A stretch of 11,357 bases of DNA from Beroe ovata (taxonomy: Eukaryota > Ctenophora > Nuda > Beroida > Beroidae). The DNA lies in contig CAMPET010000670.1 of assembly GCA_946803715.1 (NCBI GenBank), forward strand, positions 1 to 11,357. The letters are read 5' to 3'. The translations under genes were made by a program, and so were the position numbers. The notes below the pieces were generated by a model, which saw nothing but the letters and a program-made list of their open reading frames with translations, had not been told where the DNA came from and made no database searches. Positions within the stretch are counted from its first letter, which is position 1. Every line of letters starts with the position of its first letter. This document shows positions 7,071 through 11,357 of the stretch, in pieces.

Positions 7071-7415
7071 ATGAGTGCATACGTGAAACGACTTCTACAA
7101 TCCATTGTGGCGATAATTCCTGAAGATGGTAGCACTCTCGACATCTTGGTAGCAATAGAAGAGCTTGAAGTTGCCCAGCATGAACTTCCGAGTATCTGCG
7201 GCCATGACCACAGGTTATTAGACGTAGCCATAACAACCACTGAGATCATCATTGATCGCCTAGAGGAGGCACTCGCTGAACCCATATACACTCATAAAGT
7301 TCACCTGTGTTCAATGGCTCGATTGCACGTCCATGACATACATATGATATACGACCTTAACTTCCCTCATAACTTTCCTAATATTAATATTCAAAATGTT
7401 AGACCTGCAATCTAA
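7071..7415 (+). CDS. Unrecognised 114-aa accessory ORF between pol and env
   Basis: I do not recognise this protein. It starts at ATG 7071, and an in-frame TTG at 7044 is not a likely eukaryotic start. Residues 1-75 look helical and acidic, with regularly spaced hydrophobics (ILVAIEELEVA, VAITTTEIIIDRLEEAL) that suggest a small helical bundle or oligomerisation domain. The last 40 residues carry several histidines and end in an Asn/Phe/Pro-rich tail. There is no signal peptide, clear membrane segment or zinc motif. The ORF fills the space between the inverted-repeat arms almost exactly: one base separates the left arm from the ATG, and the right arm begins straight after the stop. It ends 36 bases before the env ATG and would be the first ORF on an RNA spliced at 7070. 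It could be an accessory protein or an upstream ORF tuning env translation. The tight fit argues against a chance ORF, but coding is not proven. Confidence 0.6.
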   Translation: MSAYVKRLLQSIVAIIPEDGSTLDILVAIEELEVAQHELPSICGHDHRLLDVAITTTEIIIDRLEEALAEPIYTHKVHLCSMARLHVHDIHMIYDLNFPHNFPNINIQNVRPAI

Positions 7416-7432
7416 TGTAATCGTTTTGCCGA
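7416..7432 (+). repeat. Right arm of the 17-bp inverted repeat
   Basis: TGTAATCGTTTTGCCGA is the exact reverse complement of 7053-7069. It begins at the base after the small ORF's stop codon (7413-7415) and ends 19 bases before the env ATG. No target-site duplication flanks the pair. Confidence 0.95.
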
Positions 7433-7451
7433 AATTGATTGAACCATTGGC

Positions 7452-9464
7452 ATGTGCCGTAAAATTCTATACCGACATGCAGTGACAATGACACTTATTA
7501 TTATTTTGAGCTTATATAAGTTATACTATAACCAAACTAACCTTAGTAACATGTTTATGGTAATTATAGTGTGTTGGCTGTTGCATACACATGAAGGATC
7601 AGTCTTGACACCTGGGATGGAGGACACCACAAAAGTAATAGCTTACCCTGACAGAAGGGTGCTCCTTACAAGAATGGGGACTCTGGTAGCCACCAACGAC
7701 TACCAGATTCTGACGGCAATCATACAACTTCAATCATTAACATTTGGAGAAGAATCATCTAACTTATTATGTTACCAGGAGCTAGTACCAGTCATTGACA
7801 CATTTAAGAGCCAATTGTCTGAGCTAGAAGAAACAGTTAATGCCGTCTTCACTGCTGAACGGATAATGTCTACAACTGAACTGATCCGGTTAGTAAACTC
7901 ATCATCAAAGACCAATGCTACAGAATATCAGAGGCCAAAAAGACTTGTAGCTGCAGGGGCTTATGTATTAGCAGGGGCTTCTATGGCAATGGCTGTGTCT
8001 GCTCTAGGAATTTCTTCTACTAATCATGCCGAAATCAATAAACTCAAACAGTATGTTCAAAACCATGAGCAAGATATCCTATTGATCCAACAGCAAATGT
8101 TAGAGCAGCAGGCGTTAACAAATGTAGTGGTAGATACACAGAAAGAAATATTAGGAATCGTAAAGGAACTTCACATAACCTTACAAGATGTACAAAAGCA
8201 ATTAACCTGTCTCAATAAATATATACAATTTTTTCAGTGGAAAGAAAAACTACTCGCAGAAATAAACAATATTTTGTACTACCCACTCCAAGGATTGCGA
8301 GCCGGACGTCTAACACCTGCCCTAATAAAACCCAAGGATCTCAGGAAATTTATGCTGTCTCAGAAAACCTTGTCATCTACGTTATTGCTTGAACATCCAT
8401 ATCTTCTGTACCAAACAGCAAACTGTTATATGGTTGCTGCAAATTTTGAAAAGCTTCAGTTCACGTTTCTGTTAACGTATCCGAAGTTTACCACCGAAAA
8501 CATTTATCCCGTATTTGAAAGCTCTCAAATAGGGTTCACTGCTCACATCGTCAACAACTCGACACTAAGTAGTACTTGTGTTTCATTAATAATGCCGACC
8601 AGGTTCGTTATCAATAATGAAAAGTTATATGGTGTACATGGTAATTCACTATGTCCAAAGTATGGCAATGTTTTAATTTGCAATGCATATACTTTTAAGC
8701 TCATTCCGCTAGACCACTGTCTTAAGATAGAAGAACCGGAAAATCAAGTCTGTCCTTTGACTAAATGTCATAACAACAGCACCGAAGAACATTTAAATAC
8801 ACCAGAAGGTGTACTTATTCGGACCAATTACACTCATATAACAGTCATAACTTCTGATGAGAGTGATACTGATAGGCGTAACCCACAAGGAAAAGCTTAC
8901 GAGGTCGAAACAGACGGGACCCAATTTGTAAAATGGCAACCAGGAATAGCTGCTGTAAAAGTCGGGGGCACTGTCATATACTCTCCTCAAACTACATCAC
9001 CTGATTCCAAAATACACATTAATACTAAGCCAGAACGACTGAACCTTAGTATGGCCTCACTATTTGAGATTCCCTCACTTGGAAATGTACAAATTGATAG
9101 GTTGATTCAGCAGCACAGCCAACGCCTTACTTATATAGAAGATGCTTTTCAACCCTCTTTGAATAGTATAAGGAAATGGGCCTCAGACACCTTTGAAATT
9201 CCCTTATGGCTGAAAGTAACTGTTTCTGTGATATCTGCATGTATCATTGTAATCATTCTTAACTTTATCATAACGTCCCTGAAACAAATCCTCACTGTAT
9301 GTAGAAAAGTACCAATTTACGAGTCACTACAACGCAACCCTCAGTATTTACCTGGTGGAGCACAGCTCCAATTAGCACACATTCCACCGAGTGGAAGAAC
9401 TATTCGCAGGAATCATCACAATATTCCTTTGTACAATAACATAGCAGAAACCATAATTGAATAG
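7452..9464 (+). CDS. env: Env-like class I fusion glycoprotein (baculovirus F / errantivirus Env-like)
   Basis: This 670-aa membrane glycoprotein would mediate particle entry by membrane fusion. The N-terminus has two hydrophobic stretches (about 12-22 and 35-45). The second, after Met34, resembles a signal peptide, so translation could begin there rather than at ATG 7452. R161-P-K-R164 is a furin-type cleavage site. It is followed at once by an Ala/Gly-rich hydrophobic segment (165-186) in the place of a fusion peptide, then a long Gln-rich coiled coil (about 191-250). GRLTPALIKPKDL at 285-297 resembles the conserved block after the first heptad repeat in errantivirus and baculovirus F proteins; this rests on pattern, not a search. 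About eight N-x-S/T sites lie in the ectodomain. A single membrane anchor spans about 589-610, leaving a 60-residue tail with YESL and YNNI, which fit YxxPhi sorting signals. The frame is intact. The stop (9462-9464) overlaps the first 3'-UTR repeat. Env identity is firm; the subfamily is inferred. Confidence 0.88.
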   Translation: MCRKILYRHAVTMTLIIILSLYKLYYNQTNLSNMFMVIIVCWLLHTHEGSVLTPGMEDTTKVIAYPDRRVLLTRMGTLVATNDYQILTAIIQLQSLTFGEESSNLLCYQELVPVIDTFKSQLSELEETVNAVFTAERIMSTTELIRLVNSSSKTNATEYQRPKRLVAAGAYVLAGASMAMAVSALGISSTNHAEINKLKQYVQNHEQDILLIQQQMLEQQALTNVVVDTQKEILGIVKELHITLQDVQKQLTCLNKYIQFFQWKEKLLAEINNILYYPLQGLRAGRLTPALIKPKDLRKFMLSQKTLSSTLLLEHPYLLYQTANCYMVAANFEKLQFTFLLTYPKFTTENIYPVFESSQIGFTAHIVNNSTLSSTCVSLIMPTRFVINNEKLYGVHGNSLCPKYGNVLICNAYTFKLIPLDHCLKIEEPENQVCPLTKCHNNSTEEHLNTPEGVLIRTNYTHITVITSDESDTDRRNPQGKAYEVETDGTQFVKWQPGIAAVKVGGTVIYSPQTTSPDSKIHINTKPERLNLSMASLFEIPSLGNVQIDRLIQQHSQRLTYIEDAFQPSLNSIRKWASDTFEIPLWLKVTVSVISACIIVIILNFIITSLKQILTVCRKVPIYESLQRNPQYLPGGAQLQLAHIPPSGRTIRRNHHNIPLYNNIAETIIE

Positions 9465-9627
9465 TTATTAGTCGTCCATAAATATGTATATCATAATCCG
9501 ATGCAGTTAATAGTAATACTAAGATATCAATATTATATCATGATCCAGTATAGTTATTAGAAATACTAAGCCATTAATATATTGATATCGTAATCCTGTA
9601 CTCTATGTTAATCATTCAATCAATAAC
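9462..9627 (+). repeat. 3' UTR of diverged tandem units of about 45-47 bp
   Basis: TAGTTATTAG occurs at 9462-9471 and again at 9551-9560, with a related CAGTTAATAG between them. The blocks beginning TATCATAATCC (9489) and TATCATGATCC (9536) are 47 bases apart and stay similar through AATACTAAG. A third, more decayed unit starts at about 9584. The region has no gene. Bases 9436-9557 recur at 11236-11357 at an exact offset of 1800, with four substitutions. Confidence 0.75.
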
Positions 9628-9791
9628 ATGATATTGTATAGTCCCATCACTCTTGACACTCCTGTATGCATGAAACGTCATCGATATGATGTGGAATCTC
9701 CTGTTTTACGCAGTCAGTAACCCATACCATTCCTAACTAAGGGGATTGCAACTCCTCCCTCTATGATCGTAATGTGTACTTAGGCTTTTAA
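9628..9791 (+). repeat. 3' internal end, PPT and LTR start (matches 400-563)
   Basis: The segment is 164 bases, gapless, with three substitutions against 400-563. The first 119 bases are 3' untranslated sequence. The last 45, from TG at 9747, are the start of the probable 3' LTR. Homology between the two copies stops at 9791, opposite the N at 564. Confidence 0.9.
9739..9748 (+). other. Candidate polypurine tract / 3' LTR start
   Basis: AAGGGGA (9739-9745) is the only purine cluster of note between the env stop and the repeated LTR start. It lies one base before TG at 9747. The position is right for plus-strand priming, but the tract is short. Confidence 0.45.
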
Positions 9792-9817
9792 TGTGATAAC
9801 ATTATTGAATTCACATT

Positions 9818-9831
9818 GGGTTAGGGTTAGG
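9818..9831 (+). repeat. Short TTAGGG-like tract
   Basis: GGGTTAGGGTTAGG is two and a third units of the animal telomere repeat. At this length it may be chance. It does not show that the locus is near a telomere. Confidence 0.5.
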
Positions 9832-9862
9832 TATAAAATTTTGGACTGATTGAACATATTGA

Positions 9863-9898
9863 AACCGATGTTATGTTGGTAACCGATGTAATGTTAAT
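9863..9898 (+). repeat. Two 18-bp tandem units
   Basis: Units beginning AACCGATGT start at 9863 and 9881 and differ at a few positions. A weaker third unit may follow, beginning TACCTATGTG. Confidence 0.6.
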
Positions 9899-10041
9899 TA
9901 CCTATGTGTAACTATGCACATAACTATTTTTGATAGTTACTTTAAATAGACATTTAAATTTCCTCAATTAAGCAACCTCAATCTTACCACAGTAACCACC
10001 GATTGATATTAATATTGAACTAATATTGAATAAACTACATT

Positions 10042-10270
10042 ATTGACACTTCTTATCATAATTCAGTGTCGAGGGAATCAAATAATGAGATATTAATAAC
10101 TTTCATGATCTATTGACACTTCAGCTAATTCAGTGTCGGAAGATTGATCAATTATAGTTATGATAACAGTTACTAGGTAACTTACTGATCGATTGACAGT
10201 TATTCTGCTAATTCAATGTATTCAATGTCAAAAAAAAAAAAAAAAAAATAATCAATTATTTAGACAATTA
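10042..10270 (+). repeat. Three diverged hairpin-bearing tandem units of 70-80 bp
   Basis: Units begin with ATTGACA at 10042, 10112 and 10192. In the first two, GACACT pairs with AGTGTC (10045-10050 with 10065-10070; 10115-10120 with 10132-10137), and the second arm lies in the shared context TTCAGTGTCG. The third unit is degenerate in its stem and holds the A19 run. The stem arms are conserved while the loops differ in length, which hints that the fold mattered. Confidence 0.7.
10230..10248 (+). repeat. A19 homopolymer
   Basis: A run of 19 A residues lies in the third hairpin unit. No AATAAA lies just upstream and no coding sequence is attached, so it is not clearly a retroposed poly(A) tail. 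Length is uncertain, as in any homopolymer. Confidence 0.85.
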
Positions 10271-10464
10271 TTGAGGATATTGGTACTGATATATTGTGTA
10301 GAGTAAAGATGATCAAATGTTATCAACAAATCCAGATCGTTTTAAATTGTCATTCATATTGTTTGATCATCTATTGACTGATTAATAGCGAGGGGCAAGA
10401 TAATGTGATAATCCGTTACTAGTATTCATTATAAAGTACCGATATTATACATTCTGTGTGACGT

Positions 10465-10499
10465 TACAAGAGTCCAATCAATCAAATTGAACTCTTGTA
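10465..10499 (+). repeat. 9-bp inverted repeat, 17-base loop
   Basis: TACAAGAGT (10465-10473) pairs perfectly with ACTCTTGTA (10491-10499). A T-run expected of a terminator is absent, and its role is unknown. Confidence 0.6.
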
Positions 10500-11134
10500 T
10501 CATAAAATGATTCGAATTCTTTCACTGATTCCGTACCCAAAGAACAAAGAACTCAAGAACATCGATCCCTACAAAGCTTCTTCCTACTACAACCTGACGT
10601 CCGTGGACGGACTCTCATCAAGACGGGAGAAGTATTAACACCCCTCTCTGAACTCAAACTTCCCTCCGATAACCGGGCATGATCTCACGAGACATATCCT
10701 GGAAACACCGCCATTAAGGCATTATCTTACCGTACAAGATGCAACTAATTAAATCTCTCAGCCGATTTGAAATTCCCCCCTTAAATCGGGCATGAGATAA
10801 ACTCGAAACAAATAAAGTCCAGATATTATCAGTGTCTGGAACAGGGACCATTTGAGTGATGTCTTGATACGCGAGATGGGTCAACAATTAGCAACCCTTC
10901 CTGGAGATAATCAGCCGGGAAAATTCCCGTACCACCCTCCTTCCATCACAAGACCCTTCATAAGGAGCGCAACCCCAGAATTCCGGAGTTGTTGCAACCC
11001 CCTGTTCCTTGAGCAACTGCTCCTCTCCCAACTTCCTAATGTTAGTTAGCCTGAGATTCCACATTATATCTTGCGTGAATTCTCCTCCTATTCCCTTTGA
11101 TATTATGAATCATGAAACTCCGACTTACTCCCTT

Positions 11135-11135
11135 N
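11135..11135. other. Ambiguous base at a repeat boundary (likely assembly joint)
   Basis: The N is immediately followed by the first base of the 107-base match to 1170-1276, while the sequence to its left has no counterpart upstream of 1170. As at 564, repeat homology changes exactly at the ambiguous base. Confidence 0.6.
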
Positions 11136-11357
11136 TTGAGCCACCTGACACTTAATAATTTACTAATTAATGAGAAATAACTTCAGAATACGTAATCAAT
11201 CACGGTATTTAACGTTTACTTATCGTAGAATATCGATAACATAGCAGAAACCATAATTGAATAGTTATTAGTCGTCCATATATATTTATATCATAATCCG
11301 ATGCAGTTATTAGTAATTCTAAGATATCAATATTATATCATGATCCAGTATAGTTAT
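11136..11357 (+). mobile_element. LTR end and leader fused to the env end: internally deleted relative
   Basis: Bases 11136-11242 match 1170-1276, and 11236-11357 match 9436-9557. The two matches overlap in ATAACAT (11236-11242), which is present at both parental sites (1270-1276 and 9436-9442). Everything between the gag start codon and the last seven codons of env is absent. The copy is cut off by the window end. It would be non-autonomous, although it keeps the leader and the 3' UTR. Confidence 0.8.

Larger units (their letters stand above)
9792..11134 (+). other. Noncoding stretch, probable 3' LTR interior or flank
   Basis: These 1.3 kb have no convincing gene on either strand. The part up to about 10500 is very AT-rich and full of short repeats and hairpins; from 10500 it becomes richer in C. 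AATAAA occurs at 10029-10034 and 10811-10816. A 9-base direct repeat CGGGCATGA is at 10674 and 10787, and CCGATTT/AAATCGG (10762-10768 / 10783-10789) can form a stem. The stretch lies between a matched LTR start and a matched LTR end, which suggests LTR interior. It does not resemble 565-1169, so this holds only if the N gaps hide sequence. Confidence 0.45.
519..11203 (+). mobile_element. Env-bearing Ty3/Gypsy-type LTR retrotransposon, coding-intact
   Basis: The element carries gag, a -1-frame pol with protease, reverse transcriptase, RNase H and integrase in Ty3/Gypsy order, an extra small ORF, and an env gene. The boundaries are my estimate. The start is the TG after the polypurine-like AAGGGGA at 511-517, and the matching 3' LTR start is the TG at 9747. 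The end is where the LTR-end repeat (826-1237) stops matching its upstream copy, equivalent to 11203. The true LTR end could lie anywhere up to the gag ATG. Each LTR contains an N gap, so LTR length is unknown. No target-site duplication can be seen because both edges run into other copies of the same element. Identity as an LTR retroelement is secure; the exact ends are not. Confidence 0.85.

Noticed and set aside
7053-7432. Inverted repeat read as terminal repeats of an inserted DNA transposon
   Set aside because: No target-site duplication flanks the arms, and the enclosed ORF does not look like a transposase. A cassette capture remains possible but is not supported directly.
9818-9831. 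Telomere or subtelomere location from GGGTTAGGGTTAGG
   Set aside because: It is only just over two units, with no array. Chance is adequate.
10852-11049. 65-aa plus-strand ORF downstream of the element
   Set aside because: It opens with TTG, contains no recognisable domain, has no supporting context and is short enough to be chance.
11236-11242. Leader-to-env-end joints explained by splicing of an RNA that was then copied
   Set aside because: Neither joint (399/400 or 11236-11242) has GT at the donor side and AG at the acceptor side of the missing segment. Both have shared bases typical of template jumping instead.
1-11357. CRISPR array, tRNA or rRNA genes, or bacterial operon signals
   Set aside because: No regularly spaced repeat-spacer pattern, no cloverleaf-like sequence and no rRNA motifs were seen. 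The gene content is that of a eukaryotic retroelement.

Overview
The window is almost entirely one env-bearing LTR retrotransposon of Ty3/Gypsy (Metaviridae) type, with fragments of related copies at both edges. It points to an animal genome, most likely an invertebrate. The reasons are the gag / protease-RT-RNaseH-integrase / env gene order, an envelope resembling the baculovirus-F/errantivirus class, AT-rich DNA, and a short TTAGGG-like tract downstream. The sequence alone does not identify the species, and no ordinary host gene was found.

Layout. Bases 1-399 are the end of an upstream LTR-like copy. It is fused at 399/400 to 400-563, a near-identical copy of the element's 3' region (9628-9791). 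A single N at 564 is followed by unique sequence (565-825). A second LTR-end copy (826-1237) and a short leader then run to the gag ATG at 1275. Gag is 1275-2441. Pol is in the -1 frame and is reached through a convincing frameshift signal at 2432-2470; it is open to 6862. A 208-nt spacer leads to an unrecognised 114-aa ORF (7071-7415), bracketed by a perfect 17-bp inverted repeat (7053-7069 / 7416-7432). Env follows at 7452-9464. After env come short diverged 3'-UTR repeats, a polypurine-like tract (9739-9745) and the probable 3' LTR. From 9792 to 11134 the DNA is noncoding, with hairpin-forming repeats and an A19 run. A second N at 11135 precedes 11136-11357, where the 5' leader is joined directly to the env end, as in an internally deleted relative of the element.

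How the parts fit. Genomic RNA would give Gag and, by -1 frameshifting at the gag stop, Gag-Pol. The small ORF and Env lie too far downstream for that and probably need a spliced subgenomic RNA; a plausible acceptor AG sits directly before the small ORF's ATG. Gag, Pol and Env have no internal stop, and most catalytic motifs are present, so the copy looks young. Gag lacks a CCHC knuckle and has an RG/Y/N-rich tail instead. Env has a dibasic cleavage site, a hydrophobic Ala/Gly-rich segment, a coiled coil and a C-terminal membrane anchor.

The most unusual feature is the inverted-repeat-bracketed ORF between pol and env. The main caution is that both N positions fall exactly where repeat homology starts or stops. 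The LTR boundaries and tandem arrangement may therefore be partly assembly products.
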